Notes: generated from the sequence alone by a model not told the origin. A stretch of 64,000 nucleotides of DNA from Porphyromonas catoniae ATCC 51270 (GCF_000565015.1 NZ_JDFF01000018.1:1-64000), one strand, 5' to 3'. Shown: positions 47,762 to 56,747, numbered from the stretch's first letter. Numbers and translations are program-made.

Positions 47762-47876
47762 AGGTATTGAGGAAAACCCTCTGAAGGTATCCCCGTAAAC
47801 CCAAGAGGGGTATCCCCGTAACCTCCGTACAGTTATCCCCGATACCTGCGGAGAGCTATCGGGGAGAACCTTTTTA
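47762..47876. repeat. Five-unit 23-bp palindromic repeat array, family B (copy B4)
   Basis: Units start at 47762, 47785, 47808, 47831 and 47854, exactly 23 bp apart. The middle units carry AGGTATCCCCGTAA-like cores and the last is inverted (AGCTATCGGGGAGAACCT). It lies upstream of the sppA promoter and downstream of porE. Confidence 0.85.
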
Positions 47877-47937
47877 TAGGGATGACGATAGGTATGAGGT
47901 GGGGCTTATTTAGCCTGCTATATAGCGAGCCTATGTA

Positions 47938-49956
47938 TTACCACGAGGAGACAGCACGAAACTCCGTGCGTCTATTCAAAGCATCGCATTGCCTTTGCTG
48001 GTCTTCGGTTAGTGTGGCAATAAAGGCTTCATCCAACACCTGCCCCTCTGTGAGGAAGGGATGTTCCTCTGCCACTCGACGGGTTACTACGAAGGGACGA
48101 GCCTTACCGTAGCCCTCAGAGCGCAGACGACTCTCTGCGACACCTCGGGAGACAAGCCACTGCAGGAGGGCATGTGCACGCCTCTGTGATAGAGCTACAT
48201 TATACGCATCTGTACCATGGCGGTCTGCGTGAGCCAAGAGCGTAAGCTGCACCTGAGGGTTGTCCCTCATGAGCTGGAGCAGGCTGTCAAGACTCGGAGT
48301 ACTCTCAGGTAGGATTTCTGCTGAGTCAAAGGCATAATACACCTCGCGAAGAGGCTCAAGCCTTCCCTCCTGAGCTAGATAAAAGTCCACCGTATAGACC
48401 TCGGAGCTATCTGAGGGATCGGTATGTAGGCGTACATACTGATTGAGGTAACCCTGCGCCGAGGCCAGCATCACATAGTCGGTATCAGCGGAGGCTGGGA
48501 GGCGGTAGCTCCCTTGTTGGTCTGTTGTCACTACTTGCATCTGCCCCTCACGGCGATTGCCTACGAGGCTTAGGGTTACCCCTGAGAGAGGGTACCCCTC
48601 TCGGTCAGAGACAATTCCCTCAATAATGGTCTCGACCTTCTCCAACTCAAAGCGATAGAGATGCGGTACCCCCCTTAGGTCATCACGGGAGGAGGCTAGG
48701 AAACCTACCTCTCGGAGGCTCTTCCCTCCAGACAGCTCGTCCACGATGGGAGCTGGGGCAAAGCCATAGTCGTCCGCATGGGTGTTGATGGGATAAGGTA
48801 GATGGTGGAGTTCATAGCCTCCATCAGGCAGGAGCGTAGCACGGTAGACATCTAGCCCCCCATAGCCCATCCAGCCCTCTGAAGCGAAGTAGACCACGCT
48901 ATCGGAGATAGCATAAGGGAAAAGCTCATCCCGTGGACTATTCACTTGCTCACCGAGGTTATAGACGGCCCCTTTCTCTCCATGCTCTAGGCTCATGCGG
49001 TAGAGATCCTTGCCTCCCCTACCCCCCGCTACATCAGAGACAAAAAAAAGGATCTTCCCTGAGGGGCTCAACGAAGGATGGGCAACCAGTACCGTACTAT
49101 CCTCAAAGATGGGAAAAGGTTTTCCTTCGCTCCAAGCCCCATCTTCCCCCTGTGATGCCATATAAATCTGAGCAGTGTGCATCCCCTCTTTCCCCTGCTC
49201 CGAGCGTGTATAGTACATCGTTCGCCCATCGGGGGTAAAGGTAGGGGTGCCTATGTCACTCTGGGGCGAAGTCAGCCCTACCAGTGTATCTACCTTACCC
49301 GACCAAGAGGCATTCGCTCCCTGATGCAGGGCATAGATACGTCCTAGACCTTCACCCGTGATCGGACTCTGGGTACTAGCCCCTGCCGAGGGGCGCCTAT
49401 GACTAGTGAAATAAATCGTTTTCCCCTTAGGCGAATAGGCTACACCATAGTCACTTCGGGAGGAGGACAGGTGGTCCGATCGTGTGACCTTATAGCGTAA
49501 TGCAGACGGGGAACTGGGATGAGCCATACGGAGGGCAAAGTCAGCACTCTCCTCTAGCAAACGAGCCTCTCGGCTCGCAGAATCATAGCTAAGATAACGC
49601 CGAGCGAAGGTCAAAGCCTCCTGATATGCCCCCGTAGCCAAAGCGACCTCCGCAAGACGAATGAGGAGCAGGCTATCGGGATATTGATACTTTAGAGCTG
49701 AGTGATAGCTCGTGCGGGCAGAGGCAAAAGCCCTGAGACACCGAGCATTCTCCCCCGAGCGAAACGCTAGGCGTGCCTTCTCTGCCCTTTGCTCCCTAGG
49801 TGTACGCTGGTAGAGCTGTTTATACAGCCCCATAGCTTGGTGATATTCCCCACGAGCCTCCGCAGTCTCTGCCTCCCTCAAGAGACGAGACGTACAGGCA
49901 GGGAGAAGGAAAGACAGGGTAAGGATAGCAAGGTAAAGGGACAGGGGGAAGCGCAT
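47938..49956 (-). CDS. porE: PorE-like type IX secretion lipoprotein (TPR, PD40 propeller, CRD, OmpA domains)
   Basis: This 672-aa protein has a lipoprotein signal (SFLLPAC, lipidated C21) and four regions in the order known for PorE of the type IX secretion system: a TPR-like helical part (about 25-130), a WD40/PD40 beta-propeller (about 145-445, with repeats such as TPDGRTMYYT and SPSGKILFFVSD), a carboxypeptidase-regulatory-like beta domain (about 450-530, GIVSDREGYPLSGVTLSLVG) and a C-terminal OmpA peptidoglycan-binding domain (about 545-672). PorE is thought to tie the secretion machine to the cell wall. The PorE name rests on architecture and recalled length; an OmpA-family paralogue is the alternative. 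It follows queE with a 6-bp gap. Confidence 0.8.
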   Translation of the reverse strand: MRFPLSLYLAILTLSFLLPACTSRLLREAETAEARGEYHQAMGLYKQLYQRTPREQRAEKARLAFRSGENARCLRAFASARTSYHSALKYQYPDSLLLIRLAEVALATGAYQEALTFARRYLSYDSASREARLLEESADFALRMAHPSSPSALRYKVTRSDHLSSSRSDYGVAYSPKGKTIYFTSHRRPSAGASTQSPITGEGLGRIYALHQGANASWSGKVDTLVGLTSPQSDIGTPTFTPDGRTMYYTRSEQGKEGMHTAQIYMASQGEDGAWSEGKPFPIFEDSTVLVAHPSLSPSGKILFFVSDVAGGRGGKDLYRMSLEHGEKGAVYNLGEQVNSPRDELFPYAISDSVVYFASEGWMGYGGLDVYRATLLPDGGYELHHLPYPINTHADDYGFAPAPIVDELSGGKSLREVGFLASSRDDLRGVPHLYRFELEKVETIIEGIVSDREGYPLSGVTLSLVGNRREGQMQVVTTDQQGSYRLPASADTDYVMLASAQGYLNQYVRLHTDPSDSSEVYTVDFYLAQEGRLEPLREVYYAFDSAEILPESTPSLDSLLQLMRDNPQVQLTLLAHADRHGTDAYNVALSQRRAHALLQWLVSRGVAESRLRSEGYGKARPFVVTRRVAEEHPFLTEGQVLDEAFIATLTEDQQRQCDALNRRTEFRAVSSW

Positions 49957-49962
49957 GAGGTC

Positions 49963-50556
49963 CTAGGGGATATGAATGAGTTTGTGCATCTGGATGCTGA
50001 GCCTCCATTCGGGATGCTTGAGGATATAATCCACACAGAGCTCTACGGCAGAGCTATCTACATCTCCCTGAGTCTCCCCTACGAAGATGGGGCTAAGCAG
50101 ATAGGCCTCCGCAGGCGGAAGGTCACTAATGTTTGGGGGTAAGTCAATATCCTTCCCTATAGGAAAGCGGAACTCATTCACACCATCAGGGAAATTATGG
50201 GAGAGCAGGCGCATCGCTTCCCTCTTCGGGCTACACGTGATATAGTCTAGCCCACGAGGGGGACGACGTGTGCCATTGGTCTCAATGGACTGATGGTAGC
50301 CAAGAGCCTTGAAGTAAGCCACAATCTCCTCCGTCAGCTGCAGGGTAGGCTCTCCCCCCGTCCAGATAATGCGCTTACCGGGCCACTGGGCTATCCGATC
50401 CCTCACCTCCTCCAGCGTCATCTCTACGCCGCTCTCAAACTCTGTATCGCAGAAGCTACAGCTCAAGTTGCATTTACTCAGGCGAATGAATATCGAGGCT
50501 CGCCCCATATTCAGTCCCTCTCCCTGTAGACTATAGAATATCTCATTTACTAGCAT
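49963..50556 (-). CDS. queE: 7-carboxy-7-deazaguanine synthase (radical SAM)
   Basis: This 197-aa enzyme makes 7-carboxy-7-deazaguanine in queuosine synthesis. The iron-sulfur cluster motif is CNLSCSFCDTEFESG, following the family start YSLQGEGLNMGRASIFIRL, and WTGGEPTLQ binds SAM. The start is put at 50556 (MLVNEIFYSLQGEG) because a -7 promoter box at 50579-50586 lies inside the longer frame. It precedes porE directly, a coupling of tRNA modification and secretion genes that need not be functional. Confidence 0.92.
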   Translation of the reverse strand: MLVNEIFYSLQGEGLNMGRASIFIRLSKCNLSCSFCDTEFESGVEMTLEEVRDRIAQWPGKRIIWTGGEPTLQLTEEIVAYFKALGYHQSIETNGTRRPPRGLDYITCSPKREAMRLLSHNFPDGVNEFRFPIGKDIDLPPNISDLPPAEAYLLSPIFVGETQGDVDSSAVELCVDYILKHPEWRLSIQMHKLIHIP

Positions 50557-50578
50557 CTCTTTCCGCTTTATATGGCTA

Positions 50579-50586
50579 CAAAGATA
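50579..50586 (-). promoter_or_regulatory. -7 box for queE-porE
   Basis: TATCTTTG on the minus strand, 23 bp before the chosen queE start; it decides that start. Confidence 0.5.
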
Positions 50587-50685
50587 CAGCAGAGCGTAGA
50601 AGGACAGACGGAGAAGCCCCCACACCTCCCCCTAGACTCGCTAGGGAAGGATGCAGGGGCTACGCACAAATAGCTGAACAGTCTC

Positions 50686-51618
50686 TTACTTTGCCCCACG
50701 CACAAGTGGCATAGTAGAGCAGCGTAGGAGTCCCCCCATCTTTGAGATTTCTTGATAGGGAGCTTCCTCGACGGTCATTCCCCAGGCTGAGCGCAGGAAC
50801 TGGTTCAGACGGATGAAGTGTTGGTCACTAATAATCGCATCAGGGCCTAGAGAGAAGATATTCGTATTCATGTAATAGGCCTCCTCTGGGGTAACAGCAA
50901 AGAGGTTATCACGCCCAAAGACTTCCTCCAAGAGACCTACATCCTTCTTGTGTAAGAATCCCTCCTTATAGATAAGAGCCCTTCCCTTCGATATAGGCTG
51001 GAAGGCACAATCAAGATGCAAGACCGACTTACGAGGATCTTGGTCATGTTTCCTCAGCTCTAGTGGGACAATATGCTTACGGGGGAACCGCTCACGCAGG
51101 TAGTCAATAGCATAGCGATTGGTGCGGGCAGTCTTGAAGTCAGGATAATCCGGCCCCAAATAGGTCCCCACGAAGAGCACATCATCATAGAGTAGGATAT
51201 CCCCACCCTCAGTATGCACCTCTTCGGGCAAACGCTCTATATGGTCTTGTGCTATGCGAGGCAAGATCGAAGTAGCAAAGGCATCCGTCTCTAAGGCTCG
51301 GTCGGGAATGAGGTTAGAGATGAAGAAGGTATTATCAATCGTGAAGCCCACATCACGGGCAAAAATCTGGTTATAGTTCTCTAGGGGTGCAGGGCGAAGC
51401 ACCTCTACCCCATAGCGCTGGAGAATAGCAAGCACCTCATTCATCTCATGTATGACGTCGCTCTCTCTCGGATAAAAACCTTTATTAACTGCCTCGTAGC
51501 TCTTGGCGTCGTAGGTCTCGGTGAGCTTGGGCACTCCTCCGAGGCTGTGAGGCAGACCGAGTACCACGACCTTCAGAGGGTCGGTCTCGTTGGTGACGTG
51601 TGGGATGATCGGTTCCAT
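50686..51618 (-). CDS. Guanidino-group modifying enzyme (arginine deiminase/DDAH-like)
   Basis: This 310-aa protein has the five-bladed pentein motifs: IFARDVGFTIDN (substrate-binding Asp), EVHTEGGDILLYDD, LHLDCAFQPI with the catalytic histidine, and the nucleophilic cysteine in GGLLRCSTMPLVR near the C-terminus. Members hydrolyse arginine, methylated arginine or agmatine, or transfer amidino groups. Length is closest to the DDAH and glycine-amidinotransferase-like groups, shorter than arginine deiminase of the ADI pathway; no argF or arcC neighbours support an ADI operon. The exact substrate is open. Confidence 0.8.
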   Translation of the reverse strand: MEPIIPHVTNETDPLKVVVLGLPHSLGGVPKLTETYDAKSYEAVNKGFYPRESDVIHEMNEVLAILQRYGVEVLRPAPLENYNQIFARDVGFTIDNTFFISNLIPDRALETDAFATSILPRIAQDHIERLPEEVHTEGGDILLYDDVLFVGTYLGPDYPDFKTARTNRYAIDYLRERFPRKHIVPLELRKHDQDPRKSVLHLDCAFQPISKGRALIYKEGFLHKKDVGLLEEVFGRDNLFAVTPEEAYYMNTNIFSLGPDAIISDQHFIRLNQFLRSAWGMTVEEAPYQEISKMGGLLRCSTMPLVRGAK

Positions 51619-51670
51619 AATGTCTGTTGTTTTGCTTATCCCCTCGGTAGGTCAAGGGAACAGTGTACGA

Positions 51671-51678
51671 CAAATATA
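51671..51678 (-). promoter_or_regulatory. -7 box for the guanidino-modifying enzyme gene
   Basis: TATATTTG on the minus strand, 53 bp before the gene. A CAAA at 51704-51707 could be the -33 box, though the spacing of 25 bp is long. Confidence 0.4.
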
Positions 51679-51744
51679 CGTAAAGTTCTTTGTAGCCTAC
51701 TATCAAACAGCGAGATAGTGCACCTAGTACATATCCATAAGAGA

Positions 51745-51796
51745 CGAAAAAGAGTCTAGTCCATCCGCCACATCACCTGTGGCGGATGGACTAGAC
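51745..51796 (-). terminator. Terminator of the S9 peptidase gene
   Basis: A perfect 19-bp stem (51754-51772 with 51778-51796) with a 5-nt loop is followed by TCTTTTTC on the minus strand. Confidence 0.8.
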
Positions 51797-51833
51797 ATCT
51801 TATCACCGCTTATTTAGGGGAACGAGTGACTAT

Positions 51834-54371
51834 TTACTGCTCGTACACCGTCTTGGGATACAGGGCATCCCACCACTGGGGCTTATCCTGAAGGTACTTA
51901 GCGAACCACGCAAACATGGTCTTCATCCAAATGTCTTTCCGCTCAGGCTCTAGGATATGGTGGTCTTCACCTGTAAACTCGACCAGCTCTACGGTACGAC
52001 CGAGGATCTTCAGCGAGTTATAGAGCGCCGTACTCTCACTAGGCGGTACATTCACATCGGAGGTACCATGCAAGAGCAGGAGAGGTGTGTGGATCTTATC
52101 TGCATTGAAAAGCGGGCTATGCTTCGTATAGAGCTCTGGGTTATTCCACGGATAGCTCCCAGCAGATGCTACCGAGCTGTATGCAATACCCCAGTAGCCT
52201 CCTGCCCAGTAGCTCGAGATGGAACTAATGCCAGCGTGACTGATGGCTGCAGCAAAAATATCGGTCTTCGTCTGCAGATACTGCGTCATGAAGCCCCCGT
52301 AGCTTGCGCCACAGCACCCGATTTTCTTTTCATCAACGAAGCCATGCTCCTCAGTGAAGGCTTTCACAGCTCCAATGATATCATCTGCAGTCTTTGTGCC
52401 CCAGGCATTCAGGTGGTCAGCGGCGAATGCCTGCCCATAGCCAGTACAGCCTCTTGGGTTCAGAGAGAGTGCCACATAGCCCTGAGAGGCAAACATCGCT
52501 AAATCGTAGGTTGTCTCCAGCTCACGAGTCAGAGGAATCGTACCGCCATAGTAATAGACAATCATGGGATACTTCTTCTTCGGATCAAAGTTCGGGGGGA
52601 GGTAGTACCAGCCATCGATACTAACTTCGTCGGGAGTACGGTAGACAAAGCTCTTAGCTGGAGTAAAACGTACATCACGGAGCTTCTCGCTAGAGAGATC
52701 CCAGACAAGGCGACTCTTACCAGGAGCCTCTAGTCGATAGAGACGATCGGCATTGTTGAGGCTCTGCCCTACATACCAGAGTGCATTCCCAGTACTCGAG
52801 AGGCTAAAGCTTCGCACAACCTCTTCGCTAGCATTGAGCGGAGTAATCTTATTCGTAGCGATATCTAATCGATAAAGGGATTTACGACTCCCATTATCCG
52901 CAGAGAAGTAGAACGCCTTCTGCTTGGCGACATATCCCTTCACATCTGCAATGCTAGGGGCGAAGTCCTTGGTCAGAGGTACTACTTGCTTGGTCTCCAT
53001 GTTGAAGCGGAGAAGCTCTCGCTCATATCCATTTCCCCACTCCCCTTCTGGCAAGGTACTACCTGCGGAATTAAAGCTATTGGGTGAAGCAGTGATGAGT
53101 AACTCCTTCGTCCCCGGGATAAAGGAAACGTCAGCTATCTCTATTTCATCCTTAATCAGCGTGTCTACCCGAGACGTAGCAGGGTTATAGAGTAGGATGG
53201 TGGTGTGTCCATAGGGCGTCTTGGTCCAGTCCATCCCGTGTACACCGAGTAGGAGCTTCGAACCATCCTCAGAAATATCATAGATATTATTGCTTCGTAC
53301 ACCATAGGTCAAAGGCGTATATATCCCCGAGGCAATGTCATACTGATAAATCTCTGTGCGATCACGCCAGCCGGGCTGCCTATCATCAGGAGAAATACGG
53401 CGTATAGCAAGTGGATTTTTCCCAGGACCCTTACCTTGCTCATAGAAGTAAATCATCTTCTCATCAGGGCTAATCGTATAGCTAGAGCCAGGCAGATTAT
53501 CGACCCACACACTCTGCTCTCCCGTCACGGGATGGATCTTTAAAAGCTGACGCTTGTTCCCATTCCCTCGCTCTAGGATGAGATAATCCTGCTTTGGCAT
53601 CCAGCGAGCACCATATAGCCCTTGTGTCGAGCGAAGTACCTTGCCTGATGCATCACGAATATCCACATAGGTCGCACCCTTCTTCGGCACACGATCTGCC
53701 CATACCACGAACGCATACTTACCAGAGGGAGATACCGATACTGAGTAAATACGCTTGCCATGTGTAATATACTTCCAGTCGATGAAGTGAGTACCATTCA
53801 TCGAGGCAACTGAGTCTAGCGAAGCAAACTTCTCCTCTGGCACAAAAACAAGTTTGAAGTCCGCCTGCACGCTATCCTTGGGCATACGAAGCACCTTTAC
53901 AACCAGCTCCTTATACGTAGCCTCTAGCGTAAGAGGTGCTGTAACAGCCGGAACAGTATCGCTAGACACAGGTGCCTTCTCATTCGAGCTAAGGAGTGCA
54001 CCATCGGCATAGATCGCATAGCGACCTCGTCCATAGAGACGCAGATTTCCCTTTGTGTATGTAGGAGAAACAGCACTAAATGAGTACACCGAGAGTGAAG
54101 CTACACCGGGGTTAGCTCCCTGAGGTACGGCAAATATCCCCTTTGACGAAGCAGCAATGGAGGTAGAGCGCCTTCCTTCAATCTCATAAGGACGTTTGAT
54201 GAAGCTCGTCAGGTCAAAGCTCGTCTTACTTAGATTGACGGAATCAATGAGGACTGGAGTAGTAAGCGGGTGCGTTCCATAGCTTTTACCTCGGGTCAGT
54301 ACTTGTGCTTGGGTACACAAGCTCCCCATAAACAAGGCTGCGAGAGTGAAGCAGATAGTAGTTCTTTTCAT
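51834..54371 (-). CDS. Secreted S9-family serine peptidase (acylpeptidyl/prolyl oligopeptidase type)
   Basis: This 845-aa exported peptidase has a signal peptide (about 1-22), an N-terminal beta-rich part of some 200 residues, a beta-propeller (about 210-560) and a C-terminal alpha/beta hydrolase domain. The catalytic serine is in GCCGASYGGFMTQYL, the aspartate in LLLHGTSDVNVPPSE and the histidine in FTGEDHHILEP. Such enzymes release short peptides from the N-terminus of oligopeptides, which suits an amino-acid-fermenting organism; acylpeptidyl oligopeptidase of Porphyromonas is one close candidate by size. Dipeptidyl peptidase is the alternative. No T9SS sorting domain is visible. Confidence 0.85.
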   Translation of the reverse strand: MKRTTICFTLAALFMGSLCTQAQVLTRGKSYGTHPLTTPVLIDSVNLSKTSFDLTSFIKRPYEIEGRRSTSIAASSKGIFAVPQGANPGVASLSVYSFSAVSPTYTKGNLRLYGRGRYAIYADGALLSSNEKAPVSSDTVPAVTAPLTLEATYKELVVKVLRMPKDSVQADFKLVFVPEEKFASLDSVASMNGTHFIDWKYITHGKRIYSVSVSPSGKYAFVVWADRVPKKGATYVDIRDASGKVLRSTQGLYGARWMPKQDYLILERGNGNKRQLLKIHPVTGEQSVWVDNLPGSSYTISPDEKMIYFYEQGKGPGKNPLAIRRISPDDRQPGWRDRTEIYQYDIASGIYTPLTYGVRSNNIYDISEDGSKLLLGVHGMDWTKTPYGHTTILLYNPATSRVDTLIKDEIEIADVSFIPGTKELLITASPNSFNSAGSTLPEGEWGNGYERELLRFNMETKQVVPLTKDFAPSIADVKGYVAKQKAFYFSADNGSRKSLYRLDIATNKITPLNASEEVVRSFSLSSTGNALWYVGQSLNNADRLYRLEAPGKSRLVWDLSSEKLRDVRFTPAKSFVYRTPDEVSIDGWYYLPPNFDPKKKYPMIVYYYGGTIPLTRELETTYDLAMFASQGYVALSLNPRGCTGYGQAFAADHLNAWGTKTADDIIGAVKAFTEEHGFVDEKKIGCCGASYGGFMTQYLQTKTDIFAAAISHAGISSISSYWAGGYWGIAYSSVASAGSYPWNNPELYTKHSPLFNADKIHTPLLLLHGTSDVNVPPSESTALYNSLKILGRTVELVEFTGEDHHILEPERKDIWMKTMFAWFAKYLQDKPQWWDALYPKTVYEQ

Positions 54372-54453
54372 CCTGATAATGAAGTGTAATATGTTATCAC
54401 TTTGCCGGGCAGTCTAGAGGGCAAATCACTCTACCCCCAGTGTACCCCCAAGG

Positions 54454-54461
54454 CAAAGGTA
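54454..54461 (-). promoter_or_regulatory. -7 box for the S9 peptidase gene
   Basis: TACCTTTG on the minus strand, 83 bp before the gene; no clear -33 box. Confidence 0.45.
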
Positions 54462-54635
54462 CAAAGACCTACCGTGAAAACCATAGCGTAAGGGACACTT
54501 TATCCCACTACAAAGTAGCATAAGCCTCGCATTGCTATCCACCTCCCAACTGGGATATTCCCTTCTCTCTTACAGACCTTCACCAACCCTACCCCAATCC
54601 ATATTCCCCGCTAGCCCTATTCCCAAGACTAAACA

Positions 54636-55373
54636 TTAATAACTAACCTTCAACTCAGTACCTTCGTAATAGCTAGTACAACTGGCACGTATTACAACGT
54701 TTTGTTCCCCTGTTGTGATTAGCTTTCAATTCAGAACCTTCGTAATAGCTAGTACAACTAAACATCAGCGTGGAGCATATTGTCTCCGTTGTGATTAGCT
54801 TTCAATTCAGTACCTTCGTAATAGCTAGTACAACTAGCAAGGCGTGTGGTGTTACGATACTTGAGTTGTGATTGGCTTTCAATTCAGTACCTTCGTAATA
54901 GCTAGTACAACCTGAAGGCAAGGTAAATAAGCAGCAGCAAGGTTGTGATTGGCTTTCAATTCAGTACCTTCGTAATAGCTAGTACAACGCTGGAGAGTAA
55001 TACGCTTACGCATAGCTGGTTGTGATTGGCTTTCAATTCAGTACCTTCGTAATAGCTAGTACAACAGCGAGACAAGGAGGCAGTGCGCCAAGCACGTTGT
55101 GATTGGCTTTCAATTCAGTACCTTCGTAATAGCTAGTACAACTCTTAGCAATAACGTCATTGATTATAGCTTGTTGTGATTGGCTTTCAATTCAGTACCT
55201 TCGTAATAGCTAGTACAACTGCCTGCGGGTGGTATATGATGGGCGCTGAGTTGTGATTGGCTTTCAATTCAGTACCTTCGTAATAGCTAGTACAACTCCA
55301 CGACGGAGAAACGGGAACGGACTACCGTTGTGATTGGCTTTCAATTCAGTACCTTCGTAATAGCTAGTACAAC
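54636..55373 (+). CRISPR. Type II-C CRISPR array, 10 repeats and 9 spacers
   Basis: The 47-bp repeat begins GTTGTGATTGGCTTTCAATT and ends ATAGCTAGTACAAC. Repeats start at 54636 (degenerate 5' half), 54712, 54788, 54865, 54942, 55019, 55096, 55173, 55250 and 55327. Spacers are 29-30 nt. The second repeat has A for G at position 10 and A for T at position 24; the third has only the position-10 change; the other seven are identical. In II-C systems the crRNA reads spacer then repeat, and complementarity to the tracrRNA found at 60355-60380 fixes transcription on the plus strand, convergent with cas2. The degenerate repeat is at the end away from the cas genes. Confidence 0.98.
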
Positions 55374-55426
55374 TGACCATAGATATTCAGCTATGCACTA
55401 GCTCCTTACGAGGATTTATAGAAAAG

Positions 55427-55457
55427 AAAAAGCCGATGGTGTTCCATCGGCTTTTTG
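55427..55457. terminator. Bidirectional terminator between CRISPR array and cas2
   Basis: A 9-bp perfect stem AGCCGATGG/CCATCGGCT (55431-55439 with 55444-55452) has A-runs on the left and T-runs on the right, fit to stop both array and cas transcription. Confidence 0.85.
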
Positions 55458-55480
55458 TATATATCAGAGAAAAGAATTAC

Positions 55481-55825
55481 TTAAAATCCGAATAGATCAA
55501 GAGGGGGAGGAGCTACTGGCGGCTTAGTTGGAATATGCGAAGAGAAGTGCTCCATCATCCCAAACTGCTTGTCCGTGATTGTCATAATCACTACATCTCC
55601 CTCTTCGGGGAGCATATTCTTCACTCGTCGTACATGCACAGCTGCATTCTCCGCACTCGCACAATGGCGCATGTAGATAGAGTATTGAAACATCGAAAAG
55701 CCATCCTTGAGAAGACTTTGGCGAAAGCCTGAGGCAGCTTTACGCTCTAGTGCAGTATAAGTAGGAAGATCAAAGAAGACGAAGACCCACATAACACGAT
55801 ATTCACTTAGTCGACTTGCTTTCAT
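55481..55825 (-). CDS. cas2: CRISPR-associated endonuclease Cas2
   Basis: This 114-aa protein is the structural dimer of the Cas1-Cas2 spacer integrase. The N-terminal strand VMWVFVFFDLPTYTALERK has the conserved aspartate, and SMFQYSIYMRHCASAENA with VVIMTITDKQFGMM fits the ferredoxin-like fold. The C-terminal tail is proline-rich (PTKPPVAPPPLDLFGF), slightly longer than minimal Cas2. It overlaps the cas1 stop by 4 bp, so the two are co-translated. The array begins 107 bp downstream. Confidence 0.95.
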   Translation of the reverse strand: MKASRLSEYRVMWVFVFFDLPTYTALERKAASGFRQSLLKDGFSMFQYSIYMRHCASAENAAVHVRRVKNMLPEEGDVVIMTITDKQFGMMEHFSSHIPTKPPVAPPPLDLFGF

Positions 55826-56730
55826 CGAAGTAGGGGATAAGATATCTTACGAATTTCTCCTTGGAAGCAGCGGAGCAAAGAGCTAGCAGTCAGAGAAACA
55901 GCTACCATCAAAGGATGGCGCTGTCCATCTATCTCGACATCTAGGGTAGGGATGGAGAGGAGCTGTACCTTCAGCTCCTTTGTAAGTGCCATGGGAATCT
56001 CCTCCTCACAGATCTCGACGACCAACTGATCCACATAGGGGCGGTAGGGCTCCATGATATCATCCGCTAGGCAGTAGGCATTGTACTTGTTATGATGGTG
56101 GATACCCAGCGTCGGGAGTAGACCGCAGCTGACGAGTGCACGGGCGACGATGGCCCTCAGGATTGCGTAGCCGTAGTTGAGAAGGGCATTGGGAGCCGCC
56201 TCCTCACGCTCTCGGACGAAGCCAGGCAGAGAGATGAAGAGGTTGCGCCAATAGAAGGCCGCCGCTCGAGCCTCTAGGTTCTCCGAGTCGCCACTCTTCA
56301 CCTGCTTGGCCCAGGCAAGTAGGTTCTTCGCAGGTTCCCCAAGGACTTGCCCGAGGAGCGTGGCTTGATTGAGGATCTTAGCCTGCACGGTTTGTTGCCA
56401 GAGTTGCTTCCGTAGGGGAAGGGAGGCCTCCAGCTGCGTACGGAAGCGCTCATTCTGGAGCGTGTGCCCATCGAGGGGAAGTAGAAGTCCTGCAGGCAGG
56501 TGACTAGGAGAACACGTTACTACGGCGCAGTTATTCTCTAAGAGTGCATGCAGGAGCCCATGGGTGATGGTGATCTGCTGATGGTCGAGTAGGACGACCC
56601 CAATATCTTCTATTGGGATCGTCCGTACAAGACGCTTAGCTTCCCCCTCACAGGGCTGACGCACCTCTATCTGCTTATTCCTAAGGGCGAGGTAGGCAGG
56701 GCTCCCGAAGTAAAGGGTATGCTTCATCAT
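55822..56730 (-). CDS. cas1: CRISPR-associated integrase Cas1 (type II)
   Basis: This 302-aa metal-dependent nuclease integrates new spacers. The catalytic residues can be read as E153 (NLEARAAAFYWRNLF), histidine in LGIHHHNKYNAYC (about 211-213) and D/E in LADDIMEPYRPYVD (about 223-227). A second methionine follows the first, so the start is 56730 or 56727. It follows cas9 by 17 bp. Neither csn2 nor cas4 is present, which defines subtype II-C. Confidence 0.96.
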   Translation of the reverse strand: MMKHTLYFGSPAYLALRNKQIEVRQPCEGEAKRLVRTIPIEDIGVVLLDHQQITITHGLLHALLENNCAVVTCSPSHLPAGLLLPLDGHTLQNERFRTQLEASLPLRKQLWQQTVQAKILNQATLLGQVLGEPAKNLLAWAKQVKSGDSENLEARAAAFYWRNLFISLPGFVREREEAAPNALLNYGYAILRAIVARALVSCGLLPTLGIHHHNKYNAYCLADDIMEPYRPYVDQLVVEICEEEIPMALTKELKVQLLSIPTLDVEIDGQRHPLMVAVSLTASSLLRCFQGEIRKISYPLLR

Positions 56731-56747
56731 GATACTAGCCTATTGAC

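Larger units (their letters stand above)
47619..47937. other. Intergenic region between sppA and porE
   Basis: It holds the sppA -7 box and the family B array B4. I see no gene here. Confidence 0.6.

Noticed and set aside
51754-51796. 19-bp inverted repeat as a mobile element
   Set aside because: Short loop and T-run directly after the S9 peptidase gene make it a terminator.
55374-55480. csn2 or cas4 gene or second CRISPR unit downstream of cas2
   Set aside because: Only a bidirectional terminator and no open frame is found; subtype is II-C.
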